Below, piece by piece: positions 1-5,166 of a stretch of 5,166 nt of DNA. The position numbers and the translations under genes are program-made. Source of the stretch: CAIOZW01 sp049318845 (lineage in GTDB: Bacteria > Acidobacteriota > Blastocatellia > RBC074); the NCBI GenBank assembly GCA_049318845.1, contig JBMOFH010000293.1:1-5166 (forward strand), read 5' to 3'. Each line of letters begins with the position of its first letter. Position 1 is the stretch's first letter. A model generated the notes under the pieces. It made no database searches, was not told where the DNA came from, and saw only the letters and a program-made list of their open reading frames with translations.

Positions 1-171
1 ACGCACCACGGTCCGGGGCCGATTTACCGGAAGCCAATTATAATTATCTGTCAGGACATCCGATTACTGAGTGCAAGACATCATTGCATTTGAAAGTTGT
101 GTCACCGCGGGCCTCGATCAGCCCGTGAATAATGTTGCCCCACATTCAGCCGAGTCGCGAAAGGTAGCAGG
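1..171. other. Non-coding or unassigned left edge
   Basis: I see no supportable gene here. On the plus strand, the frame starting at base 3 is open from the window edge to a TGA at 126-128 (41 codons). It could be the tail of a gene lying to the left, but its peptide resembles nothing I recognise. A five-base-pair stem (CGGGC/GCCCG, about 109-126) lies at the end of that frame and has no following T run. The stretch presumably includes the leader of the zinc-ribbon gene, with a weak ribosome-binding site AAAGG at 160-164. No convincing promoter hexamers stand out. Confidence 0.4.
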
Positions 172-450
172 GTGTTCAAAATATTAAACTCAATTATTGC
201 GCCCCTCAGAGTCAGGTGGCGCGAGGTTATTTCTTCGTTTAACAATCAGCCATTGCCTGATCCGGAATATATCTGTCCGAAATGTGGAAAAGATTCAATG
301 GTCAGAATTGTCTATGGACTGGTACGCGATTTTTCCAGCATTAAATTTAAGGTTAACGGTAAGCGAAGGGTCGCGCTTGGCGGCTGTATGGTAGGTGAGG
401 ACACCGCCTACTGTGACAACTGTGGGTACAGAAAATCGAGATACCGCTAG
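172..450 (+). CDS. Small zinc-ribbon protein, function unknown
   Basis: The 92-residue product has two CPxCG-like knuckles, C35-P-K-C38-G and C81-D-N-C84-G. Four cysteines arranged this way would bind one zinc ion as a zinc ribbon. Between them lie an I-V-Y-G-L segment (46-50) and a G-G-C motif (70-72). Both are typical of a widespread family of small uncharacterised bacterial proteins of the form CPxCG...YGL...GGC...CxxCG. The first 28 residues are basic and moderately hydrophobic and are not part of the ribbon. The GTG start at 172 is chosen because an in-frame TAA lies upstream at 130-132, no other start codon falls between them, and AAAGG sits seven bases before it. The role is unknown; such ribbons can bind nucleic acid or protein. 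It converges on the VOC gene and shows no link to the sugar genes. The existence of the gene is fairly sure, its function is not. Confidence 0.75.
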   Translation: MFKILNSIIAPLRVRWREVISSFNNQPLPDPEYICPKCGKDSMVRIVYGLVRDFSSIKFKVNGKRRVALGGCMVGEDTAYCDNCGYRKSRYR

Positions 451-457
451 AATAATG

Positions 458-496
458 CCGGGTGGCTGGTCTGAAAGATTACGGCCTGCCAGCCGG
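458..496. terminator. Imperfect hairpin at a convergent gene junction
   Basis: Bases 458-471 pair with 483-496 across an 11-base loop. Of 14 positions, 11 are Watson-Crick pairs, one is a T-G wobble, and two are mismatches (462/492 and 467/487). It lies just after the zinc-ribbon stop at 448-450 and covers the stop codon of the minus-strand VOC gene (479-481), where a two-way terminator would be expected. A true T run is missing on both sides. The minus strand continues GCATTATTCT, which is only mildly T-rich. The call as a terminator is an inference from position and pairing. Confidence 0.4.
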
Positions 497-859
497 ATCT
501 TGTGCAATATGCCATAGCACACCACTCGGATCGCTCAGATAGAGGACGCGCAGGCCCCAGGGCTGTAGCTCCGGAGCCCTCACCAGATTCAGATTGTACT
601 TTTCCTTCAGCCCGAGATCGAGGATGTGGCTCCACCAGCGATCGACATCCTCGACCAGGAGGCTCATCATGAAGTTCTGTGCAAACTCGGGGACATGGAA
701 ATTTTGCAGCAGGAATCGATATTGTCCGATCTCCATTTCACAGATTTCGTCATTGCACCATTTTTCTTCAAAGCCCAAATCGTGGTAAAACCGTCTTGAT
801 ATTTCAAAATCTTTTGCGGGCAGGAATGTTTTAAGATCAAGAACGGCTCTGTCAGTCAT
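479..859 (-). CDS. VOC (glyoxalase/bleomycin-resistance fold) family protein
   Basis: The 126-residue product is one VOC module made of two paired beta-alpha-beta-beta-beta halves. The first half opens with L-K-T-F-L-P-A-K-D-F (9-18) followed by S-R-R-F-Y-H-D-L-G-F (21-30), the usual start of glyoxalase-like proteins. The second half begins at M-S-L-L-V-E-D-V-D (65-73) and ends with Y-L-S-D-P-S-G-V-L-W-H-I (107-118), the usual closing strand. Length fits the family. The His/Glu metal ligands of glyoxalase I are not evident: Lys10 lies on the first strand and Gln52 is near the expected second site, leaving only His117. This suggests a binding or resistance-type member rather than a lactoylglutathione lyase, but I cannot name a substrate. 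The ATG start is supported by GGAG (865-868, read on the minus strand) five bases before it. It is divergent from the sugar cluster and may share the 860-986 spacer with it. Confidence 0.85.
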   Translation of the reverse strand: MTDRAVLDLKTFLPAKDFEISRRFYHDLGFEEKWCNDEICEMEIGQYRFLLQNFHVPEFAQNFMMSLLVEDVDRWWSHILDLGLKEKYNLNLVRAPELQPWGLRVLYLSDPSGVLWHIAQDPAGRP

Positions 860-986
860 TGTTTCTCCATCATCAGTTCCGTGAAACGATTAAGTTCGTC
901 AGTATCCTGCTGCCCATTTCGCGAAGTCTGGTGAAGATGGGTTGCGAATCAAAATAACCTGAACATTAGGACGAAAGGAAGCGCGG
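860..986. promoter_or_regulatory. Divergent intergenic spacer, probable promoters
   Basis: This 127-base spacer separates the minus-strand VOC gene from the plus-strand sugar cluster, so promoters for both should lie here (inference from layout). It holds the minus-strand ribosome-binding site GGAG (865-868) and the plus-strand AAAGGA (974-979), seven bases before the ATG at 987. A perfect eight-base palindrome, TTCGCGAA (918-925), sits near the middle. A seven-pair stem, 913-919 with 935-941, contains one T-G wobble. No convincing -35/-10 pair could be picked by eye. Confidence 0.4.
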
Positions 987-2048
987 ATGAGACGACGAAC
1001 CTTTGTCACGATCTCTGCTGCCGCCATAGTTGGATCAGGGATTCCGGCGCGGGCCGGGACGGTCTCGAAGAACTATGGCATTGCCTGGACTTCAATTCCA
1101 AATCGGATAAATCAGGCGCGGCAGCGAGATCCGAACCGGCGGCCACCAGTGGCAGCCGCCGAGTTCATTGAATTATGTCATTCGTATGGGGCGGGTGTCA
1201 CGCAGATGGGGTTCGATCAACTGGTCAGTACGGAGCCAGATTATCTGCGCGGTATTCGTCGGATGCTGGATGATCGGGAGATGGTATTGGAGCTTGGCGT
1301 CAACGCGCGTGCGCTTGAGAGTGAAGAGTCATTTGCGCCGATCGTCGCCGCCGCAAGGATCCTTGGTGTCGAGCGGTTGCGGCTTGCCTGTCTGAGTGGA
1401 CGGCGGTATGAAACATTTTCCGAGATGAAGAGCTGGCAGGAGTTTGCCGCGCACTGGAAGCAGGTGATGCGGAGTGCCGAGCCGATGCTGAGGAAAAATC
1501 GGTTGCGGGCCGGCATCGAAAACCACAAGGACTGGCTTGCCGATGAGCTGGTTGGGATTCTGAAGAGTGTCAGCAGTCCGTATCTTGGCGCCTGTATCGA
1601 TTTTGGTAACAATCTTTCATTGCTCGAGGATTCGCTTGAAGTGGCGCGCAAGCTGGCTCCGTATGTTGTGACGACCCATCTCAAGGATATGGCGGTACGG
1701 TCTGACGAGAACGGATTTGAACTTTCAGAGGTCCGGCTTGGGGCGGGAATGACCCCGCTTCGTGAGATCATTGCCGTCCTCAGAAAGTCGCGACGTGATG
1801 TCCCGATCGTGCTGGAGATGATTACACGCGATCCGTTGAAAGTACCATACAAGACCGATCGGTATTGGGTCACCTATCCGAATCGGGATGTGGAACGTAT
1901 TGAAAGATTTGAGCGCACAGTCTTATCCAGAGGCTGGACGACTCCACTGCCGCACGTCTCAAATCTCACCACCGTGGAGGCACTGAAGCAGGAGAACGAC
2001 AATCTCGGTTACTGTTCGGAATATGCCCGTAACATTTTGAAAGTGTGA
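987..2048 (+). CDS. Tat-leader sugar isomerase/epimerase, xylose-isomerase-like TIM barrel
   Basis: The 353-residue product starts with a twin-arginine leader: R-R-R-T-F at 2-6, a mild hydrophobic stretch at 7-19, and an A-R-A site at 21-23, predicting export and cleavage before Gly24. The rest matches the AP-endonuclease-2/xylose-isomerase-like TIM-barrel family. Four acidic/histidine residues fit the family's divalent-metal set: Glu178 (G-I-E-N-H), Asp205 (A-C-I-D-F-G-N), His231 (T-T-H-L-K-D) and Glu277 (V-L-E-M-I). The 26-residue Asp-His spacing is the same as in D-tagatose 3-epimerase. A tail of about 70 residues after R-D-P-L-K-V-P (281-287) makes it longer than plain epimerases of about 290 residues. 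Relatives isomerise or epimerise free or phosphorylated sugars, cleave inositol derivatives (IolE), or act on 3-keto-glycosides. The substrate here is not determined. It opens the four-gene run, and AAAGGA at 974-979 supports the start. An exported enzyme is unlikely to act on a sugar phosphate despite the family's usual database name. Confidence 0.88.
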   Translation: MRRRTFVTISAAAIVGSGIPARAGTVSKNYGIAWTSIPNRINQARQRDPNRRPPVAAAEFIELCHSYGAGVTQMGFDQLVSTEPDYLRGIRRMLDDREMVLELGVNARALESEESFAPIVAAARILGVERLRLACLSGRRYETFSEMKSWQEFAAHWKQVMRSAEPMLRKNRLRAGIENHKDWLADELVGILKSVSSPYLGACIDFGNNLSLLEDSLEVARKLAPYVVTTHLKDMAVRSDENGFELSEVRLGAGMTPLREIIAVLRKSRRDVPIVLEMITRDPLKVPYKTDRYWVTYPNRDVERIERFERTVLSRGWTTPLPHVSNLTTVEALKQENDNLGYCSEYARNILKV

Positions 2049-2061
2049 AAGCTGATCAACT

Positions 2062-2856
2062 ATGAAACTGAACGACAACACAGAACGAAACATCTTCGAT
2101 TTCTTCAACCTCGAGGGGCGGCGCGCCCTTGTGACGGGAGGCAACAAGGGGCTTGGCCGAGTGATGGCAGAGGCACTGGCAGAGGCAGGCGCAGAGGTCG
2201 CGATCGCCAGTCGGACACTCGCCGATTGTCAGCGCGCGGCGGAGGAGATAGCGGCGGCGACCGGGCGGCGGACGGCTGCATATCAGGCGGATATGACGAT
2301 CGCCGGTGATATCGAGCGATTGAAGCGCGAGCTTGACGCAGATTTTGGGCCGATCGATATTCTGATCAACAATGCCGGGATTAATATTCGTGGTGCGATC
2401 CAGGATCTGAGTGAGAGTGACTGGGACGCGGTGATCGACGCCAATGTTAAAGGTCCGTTTCTCTGTTCGCGCGCGTTTGGACCTGGAATGGCAGAGCGAG
2501 GCTGGGGAAGAGTTATCAATCTGGGGTCGATCATGTCTGTGATTTCGATGGGTGGACGATCACCTTATGCCTCATCAAAGGCGGCGATAATCGGGTTGAC
2601 CAGAACGCTCGCGCTTGAATGGGCGACAAGGGGAGTCACCGTCAATGCGATCTGTCCGGGGCCTTTTGCGACCGATATGAACAGGCAGTTGCTGAACGAC
2701 CCGGTGAAGTACCAGGATTTCGTCTCGCGAATTCCAATGGCACGGTGGGGAGAACTGCACGAGATTGCCGGTACGGTCGTCTTTCTTGCCTCCGATGCGG
2801 CAGCGTTCGTGACCGGAAGCTCACTCTTCATCGATGGTGGGTGGACGGCGCAGTAG
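2062..2856 (+). CDS. Classical short-chain dehydrogenase/reductase (gluconate 5-dehydrogenase / KduD-like)
   Basis: The 264-residue product is a complete classical SDR with a Rossmann fold. The cofactor loop T-G-G-N-K-G-L-G is at 25-32 and N-N-A-G at 103-106. The catalytic tetrad is Asn128 (A-N-V-K-G), Ser156 (L-G-S), Tyr169 and Lys173 (Y-A-S-S-K). P-G at 199-200 and the C-terminal F-I-D-G-G-W (256-261) are typical. Lys29 in the glycine loop and Arg51 after the second strand suggest NADP(H) preference; this is inference. Overall it resembles gluconate 5-dehydrogenase and 2-deoxy-3-ketogluconate 5-dehydrogenase (KduD), which interconvert hydroxyl and keto groups on sugar acids, but SDR substrate calls from sequence alone are weak. 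It has no leader peptide, so it should be cytoplasmic, unlike its neighbours. It starts 13 bases after the TIM-barrel stop. The ribosome-binding site is poor (GAAAG, 2047-2051), suggesting translational coupling to the gene before it. Confidence 0.93.
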   Translation: MKLNDNTERNIFDFFNLEGRRALVTGGNKGLGRVMAEALAEAGAEVAIASRTLADCQRAAEEIAAATGRRTAAYQADMTIAGDIERLKRELDADFGPIDILINNAGINIRGAIQDLSESDWDAVIDANVKGPFLCSRAFGPGMAERGWGRVINLGSIMSVISMGGRSPYASSKAAIIGLTRTLALEWATRGVTVNAICPGPFATDMNRQLLNDPVKYQDFVSRIPMARWGELHEIAGTVVFLASDAAAFVTGSSLFIDGGWTAQ

Positions 2857-2875
2857 ATTGAGTTTTGAGATAATC

Positions 2876-2882
2876 AGGGAGG
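2876..2882 (+). promoter_or_regulatory. Strong Shine-Dalgarno site of the enolase-superfamily gene
   Basis: AGGGAGG lies four bases before the ATG at 2887 and is the closest match in the window to the anti-Shine-Dalgarno consensus. It fixes the start of the enolase-superfamily gene and contrasts with the poor site before the SDR gene. Confidence 0.75.
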
Positions 2883-2886
2883 TTGA

Positions 2887-4179
2887 ATGAACCATTTCAG
2901 GGGAGCGACGCGTCGTGGGTTTCTCCGACGTGGTATTGCGGGCATGGCCGGGATGTATGGGCTGACAAAGTTCGACAGCGCGGCAGGAGCCATGGATCAA
3001 CGATTGAGAGATCGCTTTGCGAAACTCGATGCGGTTCTGAGCCTGCCGGTTTTGAAGAAGGAGCTTTTCAAATCCCCGGTAATCATCGAATCGATTGAAC
3101 TGCTCCGGCTGGACGGCAAATATGTTTGTCGTGTCCGTTCGCGAGACGGCGCGGAAGGTCTCTCGGTCGCGCACAGTACGATGGATCGCCTCTATCCGAT
3201 ATTTCTCCGAAACGTCCGCCCTTTCTTTCTTGGAAAGGATGCACGAGAGCTGGATCTGATTCTGGAGAAGGTTTACATTTACGACTTCAATTTCCGTCTG
3301 AACGGGCTGGCACTCGGAATCCCCCTCGCGACGCTCGAGTTCGCGATTCTCGACATGCTCGGTCGAATCGTGAACCTCCCGGTAGCGCGGCTGATTGGTG
3401 AGGTTCATCACTCTGAAGTCGCAGTCTATATGGCGACGGAATGGCGGGAGAAACCGGTCGATGAGTCGCTGCGGCTGATTCGTGAGGCGGTTGCCGAACA
3501 TGATATCAATGCCCTCAAGATCAAGGTTGGCGGCCTGATGTTCATGACGACCGATATGTACGCCGCCGGCCCTCCGGGACGGACGGAGAAGATTGTTCCG
3601 GCGGTCCGTAAGATCTTTGGAGACCGGATGACAATCTATGCCGATGCGAATGGCTTCTATGACGTGCGGGAGGCGTTGCGGGTCGGTCGCCTGCTTGAAG
3701 AGTACCGGTTTGCCTATTTCGAGGAGCCGGTCATGTTCGATCATCTTGAAGAGATCAGGGACTTGACACAGCGGTTGACGATCCCGATTGCGAATGGTGA
3801 GCAGGATTACAGTTTCTATGGATTCAGATGGTTGCTTGCGCATGGAGGACTCGATGTCGTTCAACCGGACAACTACTATTTTGGCGGAATGATAAGGTCG
3901 GTGAAGGTCGCTCGGATGGCGGCGGTCTTTGGGAAGACGATCATTCCGCACATGTCCGGGGGCGGACTCGGTTTCTTTTACAATGTGCAGTTGGTTTCGG
4001 CGCTGGCCAATGCCGGTGAGCATCACGAGTTCAAGTCATTCAGGACACAGGTCAGATTCGAGTGCCGGACGGCGGAGATGAAGGTGGTGAGGGGAAAGAT
4101 CAAAGTTCCGACCGGGCCTGGTTTCGGAGTCGATCTTGATCCCGACTGGGTGGCGAAGCATGAGCTGGTCAGGGGCTGA
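2887..4179 (+). CDS. Tat-leader mandelate racemase/muconate lactonizing enzyme family protein
   Basis: The 430-residue product belongs to the enolase superfamily. A twin-arginine leader, R-R-G-F-L-R-R (9-15), is followed by a short glycine-rich hydrophobic stretch and an A-G-A site (33-35), predicting export. The N-terminal capping domain spans about 65-180. The barrel carries K-I-K at 211-213 (second-strand base) and metal ligands Asp253 (A-D-A-N-G), Glu279 (F-E-E-P) and Glu305 (N-G-E-Q). It also has the mandelate-racemase His-Asp dyad, Asp328 (Q-P-D) and His355 (I-P-H-M), with the same 27-residue spacing as in mandelate racemase. The active site therefore looks complete for proton abstraction from either face, fitting a sugar-acid dehydratase, racemase or epimerase. 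The substrate is not determined. About 11 extra residues lie between K-I-K and the first metal ligand, including P-P-G-R-T-E (229-234). It begins 30 bases after the SDR stop and is probably co-transcribed with it. A 401-codon frame on the opposite strand is a by-product of its codon use. Confidence 0.92.
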   Translation: MNHFRGATRRGFLRRGIAGMAGMYGLTKFDSAAGAMDQRLRDRFAKLDAVLSLPVLKKELFKSPVIIESIELLRLDGKYVCRVRSRDGAEGLSVAHSTMDRLYPIFLRNVRPFFLGKDARELDLILEKVYIYDFNFRLNGLALGIPLATLEFAILDMLGRIVNLPVARLIGEVHHSEVAVYMATEWREKPVDESLRLIREAVAEHDINALKIKVGGLMFMTTDMYAAGPPGRTEKIVPAVRKIFGDRMTIYADANGFYDVREALRVGRLLEEYRFAYFEEPVMFDHLEEIRDLTQRLTIPIANGEQDYSFYGFRWLLAHGGLDVVQPDNYYFGGMIRSVKVARMAAVFGKTIIPHMSGGGLGFFYNVQLVSALANAGEHHEFKSFRTQVRFECRTAEMKVVRGKIKVPTGPGFGVDLDPDWVAKHELVRG

Positions 4180-4183
4180 TCGT

Positions 4184-4243
4184 CGAGTGATGACAGGTGG
4201 ATAAGGCTGGACAACTCTGATCCTCCTGTGTCATAACCACTCG
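4184..4243 (+). other. Long bulged stem-loop between the enolase-family and GMC genes
   Basis: Starting five bases after the upstream stop codon, four blocks of pairing form one hairpin. Bases 4184-4189 pair with 4238-4243, 4190-4195 with 4229-4234, 4196-4197 with 4225-4226, and 4199-4202 with 4220-4223. That makes 18 Watson-Crick pairs, with a three-base bulge (4235-4237), a two-base bulge (4227-4228), one T/T mismatch and a 17-base loop. No T run follows, so it is not a standard intrinsic terminator. It could stabilise or process the mRNA, pause transcription, or act as a leader element for the GMC gene. Its role is an inference. Confidence 0.45.
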
Positions 4244-4257
4244 GACAGATCCTGTCC
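4243..4257. repeat. Perfect short inverted repeat GGACAG-ATC-CTGTCC
   Basis: Six-base arms flank a three-base centre, 44 to 58 bases before the GMC start codon. It directly abuts the larger stem-loop and shares base 4243 with it. A near-palindrome of this size can be an operator for a dimeric regulator or a small RNA hairpin. GGACA at 4209-4213, in the loop of the larger hairpin, could also pair with TGTCC at 4253-4257, so alternative folds are possible. No regulator is encoded in the window. Confidence 0.35.
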
Positions 4258-4290
4258 AAATAATGAAGTAAAACCCAAAATACTGATTGC

Positions 4291-4296
4291 GGAGAG
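4291..4296 (+). promoter_or_regulatory. Ribosome-binding site of the GMC gene
   Basis: GGAGAG lies four bases before the ATG at 4301. It supports this start, which places the FAD-binding glycine loop at residues 13-18, the usual distance from the N-terminus for this family. Confidence 0.7.
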
Positions 4297-4300
4297 ACCC

Positions 4301-5166
4301 ATGCAGAATGGAAAAGTGTATGACGCGATAGTCGTTGGTTCAGGTGCAGCCGGAGGAATGGCCGCTTACATGCTTACCAGGGCGGGGATGGAAGTGCTGG
4401 TGCTTGAAGCGGGGCCAAAGTTCGATCTCTACAGCGATTTCAAGACGCATGCCTGGCCGTACGAGGAGAAGTATCGTGGGCGTATTTCGCCGCAGGATGC
4501 GCACAACTACAAGTATGGTTTCGCGGATGGGTATACCTCGCACATCTACGTGCGACTGGATGAGAATCCATATTCGACTCCGGAGGGTAAGCCGTTCGAC
4601 TGGGTGCGTGCGCGTGCCGTGGGTGGACGGACGCTGGTCTGGGGGCGCGTCGCCCTGCGGATGAGCGAGTATGATTTCAAGGCGGCGAGCCATGACGGTT
4701 ACGGCGATGACTGGCCGATCACGTATGACGATCTGAAACCATACTACGACAACGTTGACCGGCTGATCGGGATCATGGGGACGAACGAGGGGTTGCGACA
4801 ATTGCCGGACGGGATATTTCAACCGGCACAGCCGATGCTCTGTGGTGAAAAGATTTTGAAGCGTGGGGTGGAGAAGACCGGGCGACGGCTGATTCCGACA
4901 CGGGCCGGGGTGATTAGTCGAAAGTTGGCGCAGAACAAGTACCGTTCAGCCTGCCATTACTGCGGGACGTGCGGTCGTGGGTGCGATGTCGGGGCGATGT
5001 TCAATTCACCGACGGGATTGCTGGCACCGGCGAGTGAGACGGGGCGGCTGACGGTGCGGTCGGATGCGGTGGTGCGTGAAGTGATCCTCGATCGGCGGAC
5101 GGGCAAGGCGAAAGGGGTCAGCTTCGTCGATCGGACTTCGAAGAAGGACTACACCGCACTGGGTAA
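4301..5166 (+). CDS. GMC-family FAD oxidoreductase, N-terminal half (cut by window end)
   Basis: The frame stays open from the ATG to the last base: 288 codons plus two bases, with no stop. Family members have roughly 550-570 residues, so about half is visible. An FAD-binding Rossmann start is clear: V-V-G-S-G-A-A-G-G (11-19), with Glu36 in V-L-E-A-G for the ADP ribose. A second GMC signature, V-G-G-R-T-L-V-W-G, is at 107-115. Four cysteines (218, 221, 224, 228) form C-H-Y-C-G-T-C-G-R-G-C, a motif found in the gluconate 2-dehydrogenase and glucoside 3-dehydrogenase branch, where cysteines here are associated with an iron-sulfur cluster. The likely reaction is FAD-dependent oxidation of a sugar hydroxyl with electrons passed to a carrier rather than oxygen; this is family inference. 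The C-terminal substrate domain with the catalytic His/Asn is outside the window. No leader peptide is seen. Relatives often pair with a Tat-leader gluconate 2-dehydrogenase subunit 3, which could lie downstream. Confidence 0.92.
   Translation, partial: MQNGKVYDAIVVGSGAAGGMAAYMLTRAGMEVLVLEAGPKFDLYSDFKTHAWPYEEKYRGRISPQDAHNYKYGFADGYTSHIYVRLDENPYSTPEGKPFDWVRARAVGGRTLVWGRVALRMSEYDFKAASHDGYGDDWPITYDDLKPYYDNVDRLIGIMGTNEGLRQLPDGIFQPAQPMLCGEKILKRGVEKTGRRLIPTRAGVISRKLAQNKYRSACHYCGTCGRGCDVGAMFNSPTGLLAPASETGRLTVRSDAVVREVILDRRTGKAKGVSFVDRTSKKDYTALG

Noticed and set aside
3..128. Possible tail of a plus-strand gene entering from the left edge (41 codons, then TGA)
   Set aside because: The peptide is short and unrecognised, and an open run of this length at a window edge is expected by chance.
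48..149. 33-codon minus-strand frame starting with ATG
   Set aside because: It has no ribosome-binding site that I can see and no recognisable motif, and it is too short to support.
913..941. Seven-pair stem-loop and TTCGCGAA palindrome as a riboswitch or defined operator
   Set aside because: The structure is too small and unlike any riboswitch class I know, and a single eight-base palindrome is not enough to name an operator. It is noted only within the spacer entry.
942..970. TTGCGA (942-947) as a -35 box upstream of the sugar cluster
   Set aside because: At 16-18 bases of spacing there is no hexamer resembling a -10 box, so I do not call a specific promoter.
1241..1873. 210-codon open frame on the minus strand opposite the TIM-barrel gene
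   Set aside because: The Ser/Arg-rich composition and absence of family motifs fit a shadow of the plus-strand gene, which has conserved metal ligands.
2821..4026. 401-codon open frame on the minus strand opposite the enolase-superfamily gene
   Set aside because: The plus-strand frame has an unmistakable enolase-superfamily active site and a strong ribosome-binding site. The minus-strand translation is rich in Arg, Gln and His with no recognisable domain, as expected for an antisense shadow.
4340..4822. 160-codon minus-strand frame opposite the GMC gene
   Set aside because: The plus strand carries clear FAD-binding and GMC signatures in a frame open to the window end. The minus-strand product has no recognisable features.

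Overview
This bacterial window has two parts. The left part (about 1-860) holds two small, unrelated housekeeping-type genes that converge on each other: a 92-residue zinc-ribbon protein on the plus strand and a 126-residue VOC/glyoxalase-fold protein on the minus strand. Their 3' ends are 28 bases apart, and an imperfect hairpin spans the junction.

The right part (987 to the window end) is a run of four plus-strand genes for carbohydrate oxidation and rearrangement. In order they are: a xylose-isomerase-like TIM-barrel sugar isomerase/epimerase with a twin-arginine (Tat) leader; a classical short-chain dehydrogenase/reductase (SDR) with no leader; a mandelate-racemase-type enolase-superfamily enzyme with a Tat leader; and the first 288 residues of a GMC flavoprotein oxidoreductase with a four-cysteine CX2CX2CX3C motif, cut off by the window end. 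The first three are tightly spaced (13 and 30 bases). The GMC gene follows a 121-base spacer that contains a long bulged stem-loop and a second short inverted repeat.

Working interpretation (inference): this is a sugar or glycoside catabolic cluster. GMC flavoproteins of this cysteine-motif type are related to glucoside 3-dehydrogenase and gluconate dehydrogenase. TIM-barrel proteins of this fold act on 3-keto-sugars in several deglycosylation systems. Mandelate-racemase-group enzymes often dehydrate or epimerise sugar acids, and SDRs interconvert the resulting keto-sugars. Two of the four proteins look Tat-exported while the NAD(P)-dependent SDR looks cytoplasmic, so the pathway may be split across the inner membrane.

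Organism: the moderate GC content and the clustering of Tat-leader TIM-barrel and enolase-family enzymes with a GMC oxidoreductase resemble Planctomycetota, Verrucomicrobiota, Acidobacteriota and related environmental lineages. The window has no marker gene that fixes the phylum. I see no RNA genes, CRISPR arrays, insertion sequences or phage genes.
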